Below the pieces are notes generated by a model that ran no database searches, was not told the origin of the DNA, and saw only the letters and a list, made by a program, of their open reading frames with translations. Positions 24,160 to 33,409 of a stretch of DNA of 64,000 bases are shown piece by piece. This DNA comes from Pseudarthrobacter sp. NIBRBAC000502772. GTDB taxonomy: Bacteria > Actinomycetota > Actinomycetes > Actinomycetales > Micrococcaceae. Every line of letters starts with the position of its first letter. The stretch's first letter is position 1. The stretch spans positions 2,728,001-2,792,000 of the forward strand of contig NZ_CP041188.1 of NCBI RefSeq assembly GCF_006517235.1, written 5' to 3'. The translations under genes and the position numbers were made by a program.

Positions 24160-27100
24160 CAGTACTGCACCTCCTGTGAACGACGGCGGACGGTGGCAAC
24201 CATGTCGCGCTGGTTTCCGGTGGGGCCAAGGTAGTTGAACGCGTAGGCCAGCTGGGCGTAGCCGCCGATCAGGTGCGAGGGTTTGACCAGCAGCCTGGTT
24301 ACGGAGTTGTGGATACCGCCGCGCCGGCCAGTCGCCTCGGACTTCGGCACGTCGATGGTGCGTTCCTGCGCGTGGTGGACGTAGACCACACCGGCGGGCA
24401 TCCGGTGGCTGACGATCGCCCGGGCCACAAGGACGCCGTTGATGTTCACGCACTCCACCCAGTCGTTGTCCTTGACCTGGATGGCGGCCGCGTCGGAGGG
24501 GCTCATCCAGACCGTGGGCCCGCCGCGGGACAGTGAAAGCATCAGCAGGTTGTCCTGGTATTCGGAGTGGATGGACCACTTGGAGTGCGGTGTCAGGTAG
24601 CGGACCACCACCTCCATGGCCCCGTCCTGGCCGAGCTTCGGCTCACCGAAGAGGCGGTGCATGTCCAGCGGTGGCCGGTATATCGGCAGGGCCTCGCCGA
24701 TATCGATCATCCAGTCGTGGTCCAGGAAGAAGTGCATCCGCCCGGTCAGGGTGTGCCAGGGCTTGAGTCGCTCGACGTTGATGGTGAACGGGGCGTAGCG
24801 GCGGCCCCCCGTTTCGGAACCGGACCATTCCGGCGAGGTGATCACCGGTACGGGACCGGCCTGGGTCTGGGCGAAGGTGATGAACTTTTCTTCGGAGCCT
24901 TCGGACAGGTCCGCCAGTTTCCGGCCGGTGCGGACTTCCAAGTCCTTGAAGCCCTGCACGGACAGGGCGCCGTTGGTGGTGCCGGAGAAGGCCAGAATGG
25001 CCTCGGCCATTTTCGCGTCGGTGTCGATCGCTGGGCGGCCGTCCGCGGCGCCGCCGAGCATCACACCGTTGGAGCGGCTGAGCCTCTCCAACGGGCCGGC
25101 GAGTTTGTAGGTGACGTTCTTGACCGTGAAGCCCAGTTTGTCGGCGAGCGGCCCGACGGCGGCGAGCTTGTCCGCGATGGCGGTGTAGTCGCGCTCGACC
25201 ATGGAAAAGATGGGCATGTTCTGACCGGGAACCGCGGGGATAGACGTGTCCCGCCAGTCCCGGACTATCCCGCCGGGCTGGGCGAGCTGGCCGGGGGTGT
25301 CGTGCTGCAGCGGCACGCTGACCAGGTCCCGGCGGACGCCCAGGTGGGTTTTCGCCAGGCGGGAGAACTCCTGGGCCAGCAGGTGGAAAGTGTCGAAATC
25401 CGTCTTGGTTTCCCAGGGCGGGTCGATCGCGGGGCTGAAGGCGTGCACGAAAGGGTGCATGTCGGTGGACGACAGATCGTGCTTCTCGTACCAGGTGGCG
25501 GCCGGGAACACGACGTCGGACAGCAGTGTGGTGGAGGTCATCCGGAAGTCCGCGGAGACCAGCAGGTCCAGCTTTCCTTCCGGCGCCTGCTCATGCCATT
25601 TCACGTCCTTGGGCTTAAGCCCTTCGGCGTGGTCTTTCAGGACATTGTTATGGGTTCCCAGCAAGTTGCGGAGGAAGTACTCATTGCCCTTGGCGGAGGA
25701 GCCGAACAGGTTGGAGCGCCACAGCACCAGCGTCCGTGGCCAGTTCTCCGGGGCATCGACGTCTTCGATCGCTGGATTCAGTGTGCGGTTTTTCAGCGCG
25801 TCCGCTATGTAGCTGGGGGTGTCCTTCGCGGTGCCGGCAGCGACTGCGGCTTCCGCCTCGTCCGCAAGGTCCAGCGGGTTCCGGTCGAACTGAGGATAGA
25901 ACGGCATCCAACCGAGCCGCGCGGACTGGGCCAGCGCGTCTGCGGTGTGCATCCCGTCCAGGGCTCCGGTGGAGAGCGGTGACTTCAGGGCGTCCGCGGA
26001 GTAGCCGTCCTGGCGCCACTGGTCCGTGTGCATGTACCAGTACCCGGTGCCGATCATGGTCCGCGGCGGCCGGGACCAGTCCAGGGCATTCGCCAGCGAC
26101 ACCCAGCCTGTGGCCGGCCGGGTCTTTTCCTGGCCCACGTAGTGCGCCCAGCCGCCGCCGTTGCGGCCCATGCAGCCGGTCAGCATCACGAGGGCCAGGA
26201 CCGCCCGGTAGGTCGTGTCGCCGTGGAACCACTGGCAGATCCCGGCGCCCATGATGATCATGGAGCGGCCCTTGGACTGCTCTGCGTTCCGGGCAAACTC
26301 GCGGGCCACCCGGATGCAGGCCTGCGCCGGGACGGACGTGATCTCCTCCTGCCATGCCGGAGTGTAGGGCGTCGAGGCGTCCTCGTAACCCGTGGCCCAG
26401 TCACCCGGGAGCCCTTCGCGGCCGACGCCGTACTGGGCCAGCATGAGGTCGAACACGGTGGTGACCAGCCGGCCATCGACCTCGAGGACCGGCACTCCGC
26501 GCCTCAGCACGCTACCGGCCCCGCCGGCGTCTTCGAAGCAGGGCAGCAGGATCTCCGCGCTTTCCCCGGAGACCTCGCGCAGCGACAGTGCGGGCTCGAT
26601 CCCCTCGAGGTCCAGGTTCCATTTGCCCTCGCCGCTGCCCGAGTAGCGGAAGCCCATCGAGCCGTTGGGCACGGCGGGGAGCCCGGTCTTCTTGTCGAAC
26701 AGCACGGTGCGGAACGCCGCGTCCTCGGCCCCGGACTCCAGGGTGAGGTCCTTGGCGGTGAGGAATTTCGACGGCGTGAGGGAACCGTCGTCGCGCCTTT
26801 CCAGCCGGACCAGAAAGGGCAGGTCAGTGTACTGGCGAACGTAGTCGGAAAAGAAGGGCACATCACGGTCGATGAAGAATTCCTTGAGCATGACGTGCCC
26901 CATGGCCATCGCCAGCGCGGCGTCCGTTCCGGCTTGCGCGGGGAGCCATTCGTCGGCGAACTTCGTGTTGTCGGCGTAGTCCGGGCTGATGGTCACCACC
27001 TTGGTGCCGCGGTAGCGCACCTCGGCCATCCAGTGCGCGTCCGGGGTCCGGGTCACCGGGACGTTGGAGCCCCACATCATGAGGTAGCCCGCGTCCCACC

Positions 27101-27869
27101 AGTCGCCTGATTCCGGGACGTCGGTCTGGTCGCCGAAGACCTGCGGGCTGGCCACGGGTAGGTCGGCGTACCAGTCGTAGAAGGACGTCATCACCCCGCC
27201 GATCAGCTGAATGAAACGGGTCCCCACAGCGTGCGAGACCATGGACATCGCCGGGATAGGCGAGAAGCCGGCGCAGCGGTCCGGGCCGTAGGCCTTGATC
27301 GTGTTCACGTGCGCGGCGGCCGCGATTTCGATCGCTTCCTGCCAGGACACCCGCACCAGGCCGCCCTTGCCGCGGGCCTGCTGGTAGCGGCGCCGCTTTC
27401 CCGGGTCACCGGCAATCTCGGCGAAGGCCAACACCGGATCGCCCAGCCGGGCCTTCGCCTCGCGGTACATCTCCACCAGCACGCCGCGGGCGTACGGGAA
27501 CCGAACGCGCGTGGGCGAGTAGGTGTACCAGGAAAATGCCGCCCCGCGCGGACAGCCCCTCGGCTCGTATTCCGGACTGTCCGGCCCCACCGAGGGGTAG
27601 TCCGTCTGCTGGGATTCCCACGTGATGATGCCGTCCTTGACATACACCTTCCAGGAACAGGAGCCTGTGCAGTTCACCCCGTGCGTGGAGCGGACCACCT
27701 TGTCGTGGCTCCACCGGTCGCGGTAGAAAATATCGCCCTTGCGGCCACCCTCCCGGAACACAGCCCTGCCATCGTCGGTCTGGTCCCATTTCGTAAAAAA
27801 ACGGCCCAGCTTCAACATTGCATCCGAGGCGGGCCCATCGAGCCCCGCTACAAAAGGTCCGGCAGCCAT
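24159..27869 (-). CDS. narG: Respiratory nitrate reductase, alpha (catalytic, Mo-bisMGD) subunit
   Basis: 1236 residues. The N-terminal FS0 cluster ligands are His63, Cys67, Cys71 and Cys106 (THGVNCTGSCSW ... RGCPRGA). The molybdenum region contains QTDVPESGDW, whose Asp is the expected metal ligand, followed by WGSNVPVTRTPDAHW. Molybdopterin-binding domains run to the C-terminus. It reduces nitrate to nitrite at the inner face of the membrane; there is no Tat signal, as expected. ATG at 27869 is chosen; a GTG two codons upstream (27875) is equally possible, and neither has a clear ribosome binding site. First gene of narGHJIK. Confidence 0.95.
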   Translation of the reverse strand: MAAGPFVAGLDGPASDAMLKLGRFFTKWDQTDDGRAVFREGGRKGDIFYRDRWSHDKVVRSTHGVNCTGSCSWKVYVKDGIITWESQQTDYPSVGPDSPEYEPRGCPRGAAFSWYTYSPTRVRFPYARGVLVEMYREAKARLGDPVLAFAEIAGDPGKRRRYQQARGKGGLVRVSWQEAIEIAAAAHVNTIKAYGPDRCAGFSPIPAMSMVSHAVGTRFIQLIGGVMTSFYDWYADLPVASPQVFGDQTDVPESGDWWDAGYLMMWGSNVPVTRTPDAHWMAEVRYRGTKVVTISPDYADNTKFADEWLPAQAGTDAALAMAMGHVMLKEFFIDRDVPFFSDYVRQYTDLPFLVRLERRDDGSLTPSKFLTAKDLTLESGAEDAAFRTVLFDKKTGLPAVPNGSMGFRYSGSGEGKWNLDLEGIEPALSLREVSGESAEILLPCFEDAGGAGSVLRRGVPVLEVDGRLVTTVFDLMLAQYGVGREGLPGDWATGYEDASTPYTPAWQEEITSVPAQACIRVAREFARNAEQSKGRSMIIMGAGICQWFHGDTTYRAVLALVMLTGCMGRNGGGWAHYVGQEKTRPATGWVSLANALDWSRPPRTMIGTGYWYMHTDQWRQDGYSADALKSPLSTGALDGMHTADALAQSARLGWMPFYPQFDRNPLDLADEAEAAVAAGTAKDTPSYIADALKNRTLNPAIEDVDAPENWPRTLVLWRSNLFGSSAKGNEYFLRNLLGTHNNVLKDHAEGLKPKDVKWHEQAPEGKLDLLVSADFRMTSTTLLSDVVFPAATWYEKHDLSSTDMHPFVHAFSPAIDPPWETKTDFDTFHLLAQEFSRLAKTHLGVRRDLVSVPLQHDTPGQLAQPGGIVRDWRDTSIPAVPGQNMPIFSMVERDYTAIADKLAAVGPLADKLGFTVKNVTYKLAGPLERLSRSNGVMLGGAADGRPAIDTDAKMAEAILAFSGTTNGALSVQGFKDLEVRTGRKLADLSEGSEEKFITFAQTQAGPVPVITSPEWSGSETGGRRYAPFTINVERLKPWHTLTGRMHFFLDHDWMIDIGEALPIYRPPLDMHRLFGEPKLGQDGAMEVVVRYLTPHSKWSIHSEYQDNLLMLSLSRGGPTVWMSPSDAAAIQVKDNDWVECVNINGVLVARAIVSHRMPAGVVYVHHAQERTIDVPKSEATGRRGGIHNSVTRLLVKPSHLIGGYAQLAYAFNYLGPTGNQRDMVATVRRRSQEVQY

Positions 27870-28122
27870 GCGCACACACTAAGTGATAGGCTGCGTCCCG
27901 CGCTAGGGGGGATGCATGTCGCGTTGCTCCTGTTGATGGTCAACCGGCATACAAACGTTCTGTAGACAACATAGCTCGGAGCTTTAGCGGCACCTGATGA
28001 TTTCGCGTTTGCTGAGGTCTGCCGACGGAGGGCCAAGATGACCACAGATTTGGCTAGCGTTTCCCCGCCTCTATTGGCCAGGTACGCCGAGGCCGGGTGC
28101 GATGCAGTCTAGTCGGAATGCG
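27870..28122. promoter_or_regulatory. Upstream region of narG with two inverted repeats
   Basis: Two dyads lie here: GTTGA-TGG-TCAAC (27932-27944) and GCCAA-N13-TTGGC (28032-28054). The first resembles half-sites of FNR/Crp-type proteins, but its 3-base spacer is not the FNR one. They are candidates for oxygen- or nitrate-dependent control. No convincing -35/-10 pair was found. Confidence 0.35.
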
Positions 28123-28557
28123 TTAGAACCGTTCCGGCTGCTCGCCAAAGTTGAAGTGCCGCCCGCTGATCCGCGACGGTTTGATTTCGACATAGAAGTC
28201 TTTGAACGTGGGCACCCACGTCTTCAGGTTCAGTGCCTCCGCATCGGCGATCTCCTGGCCCAGGGTAAGCGCGCGGGCCGTTCCCTTGACCACTACGCTC
28301 CAGGCTTCCTCGCTGGTGATGCCGTCGGCTTCGAGGAGCACGTTCTCATTGATAGTGAGTTCGGCGAGCTTAGTGCCCGGGGCAGTGCGCAGCAGCAGGA
28401 CGCCGTCGTGGGCGCGGTAGTTGATCGGGAATATATCGGTCTCGCCTGCGGCGGTCAGAACAATGCGCCCATGCTGGGTGTGTTCGAGGAGCTTCCAGGA
28501 CTGCTCTTCGTCAAGGATAAGGATCGGATCATCGTGTATGAACAACATGTCCCCCAT
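28123..28557 (-). CDS. Pyridoxamine 5'-phosphate oxidase-fold flavin/F420-binding protein
   Basis: 144 residues with the split-barrel order of actinobacterial PPOX proteins: LDEEQSWKLLEHTQHGRIVLT, then DIFPINYRAHDGVLLLRTAPGTKLAELTIN, then AWSVVVKGTAR and FVEI-type C-terminus. These bind FMN or F420 and reduce varied compounds; several belong to hypoxia regulons in mycobacteria (established for some family members). The ATG at 28557 follows GAAAG; the ATG at 28548 behind GGGGG is an alternative. A longer frame to 28806 has no homology. Function here is unknown. Confidence 0.8.
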   Translation of the reverse strand: MGDMLFIHDDPILILDEEQSWKLLEHTQHGRIVLTAAGETDIFPINYRAHDGVLLLRTAPGTKLAELTINENVLLEADGITSEEAWSVVVKGTARALTLGQEIADAEALNLKTWVPTFKDFYVEIKPSRISGRHFNFGEQPERF

Positions 28558-29015
28558 CTTTCTACGGTTCGTAGAAAAATGTAAGGGATTTTCCTGGTTA
28601 CATTCCCCAAGGCGCCGCGCGAGTCGGCCGTGCCATTCATTGCCCCGTCCGAGTGCAGGCGACTTCGGAAACTGACAGCGGCAGAATTCGACTTCGGTAC
28701 GTCCTCCAGTCGGATGTCCACCACGGCACCGTCCGGCCGTAGGCTCAGGACCTGCGGCAGGGTTTCGCTGCGGAACCGGCCGTGTGCGTTGGCCTGAACC
28801 TTTCATTGTCCCGAAGTACCCGAGCCCCCTCGCGAACGGAAGGCAGGCGGGCCAGAATCATATGATGCCCGGTACGGGTGTTGTTGAAGGGCTGGCTTCG
28901 TTTCCTGATGATTCTGTTTCTTCCTCGTCCTGAATCGTCGCCGTGCCCATAAAAGTTTCGGTACTTCGTTTGGCCGTGAGTGCCGAAGGTCCTGCCCCGG
29001 CACTGTTCTCGGCGG
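28558..29015. other. Intergenic region, no supportable gene
   Basis: Frames here have no ribosome binding sites. One minus-strand frame (28800-28660) reads AHGRFRSETLPQVLSLRPDG and then VVDIRLEDVP, which could be a degraded protein segment, but I cannot name it. A T- and C-rich tract at 28915-28930 is the only compositional oddity. Confidence 0.5.
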
Positions 29016-30035
29016 TCAGGAGAGGTCCGGGTCGCCTGCCGGGGGAGCAGCTGCGGTGTTCCGAGGGGTGCGGATGACCTGGCCGGCGAAGGCGAAACCG
29101 CCGCCGAATCCGAAGAGCAGGGCCGGGCTGTCCGGGGGGACTTCCCCGGAGCGGACGAGTTTGGCAAGTGCGATCGGGATGCTGGCTGATGAGGTGTTTC
29201 CGGAGTGGATCACGTCGCGGGCGGTAATTGCCCGGGGGATGCCGAGCTGGTCAGCAAGGGGTTCGATGATCCGCAGATTCGCCTGGTGCGGAATGAACGC
29301 GGCGAGGTCCTGAGGGCGGATTCCTGCCAGTTCGCAGGTGCGGCGTGCCAGTTGCGCTGCCTGTGTGATGGCCCAGCGGTAGACAGTGAGGCCCTCCTGT
29401 TCCAGGTGCAGGGAGGGTTCTTCTATTCTGACTGCCTGTGCGAGGGCAGGTATTGAGCCCCAGTGGACCGGCCCTACCCCGGGTTCGTCGGTGGCAGTCA
29501 GGAGTGCCGCGCCGGCACCGTCTCCGACCAGGACGCAGGTGCTCCGGTCGGCCCAGTCAGTGAAGGCGCTGAGTTTTTCCGCTCCGATGACCAGCGCCGT
29601 GGTCGCGGACCCGGCCCTGATCGCCTGATCGGCGATGGCCATCGCATGGGTGAAACCGGAACAGGCGGCGTTGACGTCGAAAACGGCTGGCGAGCCGGCG
29701 CCGATGCTGGCTGAGACCCGGCCTGCGGTGCTGGGGGAGCGGTCCTTGGCCGTGACGGTGGCAACGATGATCAGGTCCAGGTTCCCGGCGTCCATCCCGG
29801 CGTGCTGAAGGGCGTCCTGTCCGGCCCGGATGGCCATGTCGGCCACGGATTCGGCATCGGCGATGCGGCGCGTTTCGATGCCCGTCCTGCTGCGGATCCA
29901 ATCGTCACTGGTGTCCACCATCAGGCTCAGCTCACTGTTCGTCAGGATCCTGGCCGGTTGGTAGGATCCGACGCCGACGACACGGGATCCGCGGACAGGC
30001 GGGTCCGGCATACTGCGGGGCAGGGACGGGTTCAT
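29016..30035 (-). CDS. 3-oxoacyl-ACP synthase III-like protein (FabH family)
   Basis: 339 residues of the thiolase fold. The catalytic triad is Cys125 in VNAACSGF, His250 in IPHQANLRI and Asn280 in HSGNTSSAS. The C-terminus has LLFGFGGGFAFAGQV. It condenses an acyl-CoA with malonyl-ACP, or makes a ketoacyl product in a side pathway. It lies outside any fatty acid synthesis cluster, so it is likely an accessory copy. The ATG at 30035 follows AGGAG by 6 bases; upstream in-frame starts are not supported. It is the distal gene of the minus-strand series beginning with arsR at 35500. Confidence 0.9.
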   Translation of the reverse strand: MNPSLPRSMPDPPVRGSRVVGVGSYQPARILTNSELSLMVDTSDDWIRSRTGIETRRIADAESVADMAIRAGQDALQHAGMDAGNLDLIIVATVTAKDRSPSTAGRVSASIGAGSPAVFDVNAACSGFTHAMAIADQAIRAGSATTALVIGAEKLSAFTDWADRSTCVLVGDGAGAALLTATDEPGVGPVHWGSIPALAQAVRIEEPSLHLEQEGLTVYRWAITQAAQLARRTCELAGIRPQDLAAFIPHQANLRIIEPLADQLGIPRAITARDVIHSGNTSSASIPIALAKLVRSGEVPPDSPALLFGFGGGFAFAGQVIRTPRNTAAAPPAGDPDLS

Positions 30036-30078
30036 GGGTGGCTCCTGGGTCTGGGTGCGGTACGGCATGACGGGCCCG

Positions 30079-30360
30079 TCAGCGCCGGTGAGTGGGAACG
30101 TGTTCGGCGCCGGCATGCCCCAGGGAAGGGGCATTGAGCTGGTAGATGCAGGCTGTTAGTTCTTTGATGCGGGCGGTGAGCCGGGTGAGTTCTTCGTGAG
30201 GGGCTTCGGCGGCGGCGGTTTCAGCGGCGACAAACCGGCCAAGCTCCGTGACGAGGTAGAAATTGCTGTCGCCGACCGTCGTGATAGTGGCCACGGCCCA
30301 CCAGAGGGCTTCGCCGAAAGTGGTGATGTTCGCTCCGGGGGTGTTTTGCTCCACGCCAGG
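30079..30360 (-). pseudogene. Potassium channel remnant lacking selectivity filter and final helix
   Basis: About 90 codons. TTFGEALWWAVATITTVGDSNFYLVTELGRFVAA corresponds to the pore helix of two-helix or six-helix K+ channels. The filter TVGYGD has become TVGDSN, and the last membrane helix is missing. The frame jumps straight to a cytoplasmic coiled-coil tail (EELTRLTARIKELTACIYQLNA). The region before the pore is also missing. With no filter it cannot conduct K+. The residual reading frame may still be translated behind the small gene upstream. Confidence 0.7.
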
Positions 30361-30375
30361 CGCAGGGGACCGGGC

Positions 30376-30615
30376 TTACGAGTCGTGTACCGCATGGTTG
30401 TTCTCCGCGGAGGGAACGGTGCTGCGCCTGCGGAGCGTGTCGAACAGTTCGCTCAGGCTCATGTTGGCAGCCGCTGCGACGTCGGCGGGGGACATCCGTG
30501 CCGCCATCGCCTCGCACATGGCCTGGACGAGCCCGTCGTGGGCCTGGTCGGTCTGGAACTGGATCATTTCCAGCTCCGCCGAAGCGGACCAGATGTTCCT
30601 CAGGTATTTGTCCAT
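30376..30615 (-). CDS. Small protein of unknown function (79 residues)
   Basis: A mostly helical, acidic 79-residue protein. The middle section MSPADVAAAANMSLSELFDTLRRR looks like a helix-turn-helix or short regulatory helix pair. It has a strong ribosome binding site (AGGAGG, 7 bases before the ATG at 30615), which makes it a likely real gene. It sits between ctaD and the channel remnant. I do not recognise a family; a DNA-binding or channel-associated role would be guesswork. Confidence 0.65.
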   Translation of the reverse strand: MDKYLRNIWSASAELEMIQFQTDQAHDGLVQAMCEAMAARMSPADVAAAANMSLSELFDTLRRRSTVPSAENNHAVHDS

Positions 30616-30669
30616 GGCTGTCCTCCTGTGGGCGGGCGGGTCGGGGATATGGCAGAGGCCGGGAGAAGG

Positions 30670-32409
30670 TCAGACTTTGATGTCGGGGGAAGGGACATCC
30701 CGTTCTCCGATATCTGCGGCACCCAGGGCGGCCGCGGCCGGCGTCCGGGCGGTGTCGTGTGTCCGAGGGGCCAGTTCAGGGTGGTGCAGGTCAAGGGCCG
30801 GGCGTTCGGAGCGGATTCGCGGCAGGGACGTGAAGTTGTGGCGCGGCGGCGGGCAGGACGTGGCCCACTCCAGGGAGGCGCCGAAGCCCCACGGATCATC
30901 CACCTCCACGTTTTCCCCGCGGCGCCAGGTGATGTGGATATTCCAGAAGAACGGGATCAAGGACGCGCCAAGGAGGAAGGAAGAGGCGGTGGAGAACTGA
31001 TTCATCACGGCGAAGTTGTCCTGCGGAAGGTAGTCTGCGTAGCGCCTGGGCATGCCCTCGACGCCGAGCCAGTGCTGGATGAGGAAGGTGCCGTGGAAGC
31101 CCAGGAAGAGCATCCAGAAGTGGATCTTTCCGAGGCGCTCGTTGAGCATCTTGCCGGTCCACTTGGGCCACCAGAAGTAGAAGCCGGCGAACATGGCGAA
31201 GACGACGGTGCCGAAGACGGTGTAGTGGAAGTGTGCCACCACGAAGTACGTGTCGGAGACATGGAAGTTCAGTGGCGGGGAGGCCAGGATGATGCCGGTC
31301 AGGCCGCCGAAGAGGAATGTGACGATGAAGCCCAGGCTCCAGAGCATGGGCGTTTCGAAGGTCAGCGAGCCGCCCCACATGGTGCCGATCCAGTTGAAGA
31401 ACTTCACGCCCGTAGGTACGGCGATGAGCATGGTCATGAAGGCGAAAAACGGCAGCAGCACCGAGCCGGTCACGTACATGTGGTGTGCCCACACAGTCAC
31501 GGACAGGGCTGCTATGGAGATGGTCGCGTAGACGATGCCCTTGTAGCCGAAGATCGGCTTACGGCTGAAGACCGGGAAGATCTCGGAGACGATGCCGAAG
31601 AACGGCAGCGCGATGATGTAGACCTCGGGATGGCCGAAGAACCAGAACAGGTGCTGCCACAGTACAGGTCCGCCGTTTTCGGGGTCGAAGATGTGCGCGC
31701 CGAAGCGGCGATCGGCGCCCAGCGCGAACAGGGCCGCGGCCAGGGGCGGGAAGGCCATCAGGATCAGGATGGCCGTGACCAGGGTGTTCCAGGTGAAGAT
31801 TGGCATCCGCCACATGGTCATGCCCGGTGCGCGCATACAGATGATGGTAGTGATGAAGTTCACCGCACCAAGGATGGTGCCGAAGCCGGACAGGGCAAGG
31901 CCGAAGACCCATAGGTCACCACCGACCCCCGGGCTGAACGTGGTGTTGGACAGCGGCGCGTAAGCGAACCAGCCGAACGACGCTGCGCCCTGTGGTGTGA
32001 TGAAGCCGGACACGGCGATGAGGGAACCGAAGAGGAAGAACCAGAAGGCCAGGGCGTTCAGCCGCGGGAACGCGACGTCGGGGGCGCCGATCTGCAGGGG
32101 CATCATGACGTTGGCGAACCCGGCGAAGAGGGGCGTGGCGAACATCAGGAGCATGATCGTGCCGTGCATGGTGAACAGCTGGTTGTACTGTTCCTTGGTC
32201 TGCAGGATCTGCATCCCGGGCTCGAAGAGCTCGGCCCGGATCAGCAGGGCCATTACACCGCCCAGGCAGAAGAACGTGAAGGACGCGATGAGGTACATGT
32301 ACCCGATGGTCTTGTGATCTGTGGTCGTGATCCAGCTGACGACAATCTTGCCCTTGGACCTGGGAACCACAGAAACAGGGACCGTGGCGGTGCTGGTGCG
32401 TGCTGTCAT
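30670..32409 (-). CDS. ctaD: Cytochrome c oxidase subunit I (aa3 type)
   Basis: 579 residues with twelve membrane helices. Key sites are present: low-spin haem and CuB histidines, HPEVYI (D-pathway Glu and cross-linked His-Tyr), [10 protein letters not shown], the K-pathway lysine in PTGVKFFNW, and [14 protein letters not shown]. It is the catalytic subunit reducing oxygen to water. Subunits II and III are not nearby, so this is a stand-alone, possibly additional copy. The C-terminal ~50 residues are soluble and proline/arginine-rich. The ATG overlaps the methyltransferase stop (ATGA), so expression is coupled to the arsR-sulP transcript. Confidence 0.95.
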   Translation of the reverse strand: MTARTSTATVPVSVVPRSKGKIVVSWITTTDHKTIGYMYLIASFTFFCLGGVMALLIRAELFEPGMQILQTKEQYNQLFTMHGTIMLLMFATPLFAGFANVMMPLQIGAPDVAFPRLNALAFWFFLFGSLIAVSGFITPQGAASFGWFAYAPLSNTTFSPGVGGDLWVFGLALSGFGTILGAVNFITTIICMRAPGMTMWRMPIFTWNTLVTAILILMAFPPLAAALFALGADRRFGAHIFDPENGGPVLWQHLFWFFGHPEVYIIALPFFGIVSEIFPVFSRKPIFGYKGIVYATISIAALSVTVWAHHMYVTGSVLLPFFAFMTMLIAVPTGVKFFNWIGTMWGGSLTFETPMLWSLGFIVTFLFGGLTGIILASPPLNFHVSDTYFVVAHFHYTVFGTVVFAMFAGFYFWWPKWTGKMLNERLGKIHFWMLFLGFHGTFLIQHWLGVEGMPRRYADYLPQDNFAVMNQFSTASSFLLGASLIPFFWNIHITWRRGENVEVDDPWGFGASLEWATSCPPPRHNFTSLPRIRSERPALDLHHPELAPRTHDTARTPAAAALGAADIGERDVPSPDIKV

Positions 32410-33125
32410 GACGGGACCTCGCGGTGAGAGTGTTCGGTGGACGGAGACGGGTCTGGAGGGGGCGGGCAGCGGGCCAGAACGACGCAGTCCAGCGCGGGGC
32501 GGCGGGAACCGGGAACGGGCCGGGACCGGGTTCCGGCTGATTCAACGTACAGTCCGGCCCTCCGGGCCCAGGCGGCCACGCGGGCGCTGTCGTGCAGCAC
32601 GGCTGCGGTCCGTGGCACGGAGGCGCTTTCGCGAAGGTCCGCCGGGGCGTGGCCGATGTACAGGAACAGACCCCCGGGGACCAGGCTCCGAGCGCTGCGG
32701 GCGATGGTTCCTTCGAGTTCCGGTCCGGGCAGGTGAAGGAAGGCAGCCAGGACCAGGTCCAGGCTCCCCGGGTCAGGGGTGTGGGCGGTGACGTCGGCCA
32801 CCGACCAGGTGATCAGGCCGGTCACGCCCTCGGCGAAGGCACGTTCGCGTCCGATCGCCAGGGCCTCGGACGAAAAGTCCATGGCCTGCACGCGCCAGCC
32901 GCGGCCGGCCAGCCACACCGCGTGGCGCCCGTCCCCGGCCCCCAGGTCCAGCGCCCGTCCCGGGGCCAGTCCGTTGAGTTCTGAGCGCACCGACGAGCTG
33001 GCAGGGGCCCAGCCGTAGTCCGTTTCGGCGTACCAGCGGTTCCAGGCCGGGGCGTCGGCGGGGTAGCCGGGCCGGCCCCGCCCTGCGTGCTTCCACGCCG
33101 GCAACGGCATGCCGTCCACACTCAT
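32406..33125 (-). CDS. Class I SAM-dependent methyltransferase
   Basis: 239 residues. Motif I is [20 protein letters not shown] (about 58-77), followed by an acidic motif II (VQAMDFS) and a proline-rich motif near [13 protein letters not shown]. The form resembles tellurite-resistance (TehB-like) and small-molecule methyltransferases. The substrate is unknown. GGGAG precedes the ATG, which overlaps the stop of the small membrane protein gene; its own stop overlaps the ctaD start. Position between SulP and CtaD suggests a role in the same response. Confidence 0.85.
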   Translation of the reverse strand: MSVDGMPLPAWKHAGRGRPGYPADAPAWNRWYAETDYGWAPASSSVRSELNGLAPGRALDLGAGDGRHAVWLAGRGWRVQAMDFSSEALAIGRERAFAEGVTGLITWSVADVTAHTPDPGSLDLVLAAFLHLPGPELEGTIARSARSLVPGGLFLYIGHAPADLRESASVPRTAAVLHDSARVAAWARRAGLYVESAGTRSRPVPGSRRPALDCVVLARCPPPPDPSPSTEHSHREVPS

Positions 33126-33409
33126 GGCCGGCTCCCATTCGGGCGCCGGGCGGCTGTTCCGTCTGAGCGGCGGCCCGCCCGGTTGTGGAGTCGGAAAACG
33201 GCGATCCCTGCGGGGATGCCGACGATCGGGCCGGTCAGTACCACCCCTGCCATCCAGGCCCGGCTCCCGGGCACTGTGACGAGTGCCGGGCCGTCGAGCA
33301 GAAGAAGGGCCGCCAGTCCGAAAACCATGAGGTACTGCGGCATGCGGTCCCGTTCCGGCCGGGATTGCCCGGGCGCTGTTGACGGCAATAGGTGCTCCAT
33401 ATCATTCAT
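33122..33409 (-). CDS. Small membrane protein (95 residues)
   Basis: Two predicted membrane helices (YLMVFGLAALLLL and MAGVVLTGPIVGIPAGIAVF) with a basic C-terminal tail. The ATG at 33409 lies inside the end of the SulP gene (8-base overlap) and the stop overlaps the next start, so the gene is held by tight coupling. The longer open frame to 33508 is antisense to sulP-coding sequence content and is rejected. No family recognised. Confidence 0.7.
   Translation of the reverse strand: MNDMEHLLPSTAPGQSRPERDRMPQYLMVFGLAALLLLDGPALVTVPGSRAWMAGVVLTGPIVGIPAGIAVFRLHNRAGRRSDGTAARRPNGSRP

Noticed and set aside
22744..24234. 496-residue plus-strand open frame opposite narH
   Set aside because: Antisense shadow of narH; no ribosome binding site or recognisable fold.
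24160..24579. 140-residue N-terminal extension of narH
   Set aside because: It is the narG coding region in another frame; narH starts at 24159 with a strong ribosome binding site.
24567..25982. 471-residue plus-strand open frame opposite narG
   Set aside because: Antisense shadow with low-complexity valine/glycine-rich sequence.
27932..27944. FNR box before narG
   Set aside because: The dyad has a 3-base centre and wrong half-sites compared with TTGAT-N4-ATCAA, so it is only reported as a generic dyad.
28600..28800. DosR-type palindrome near the PPOX gene
   Set aside because: A GGGAC-like half exists, but no second half at the correct spacing.
30196..31914. 572-residue plus-strand open frame opposite ctaD
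   Set aside because: Antisense shadow of conserved ctaD with no domains and biased composition; typical of high-GC genes.
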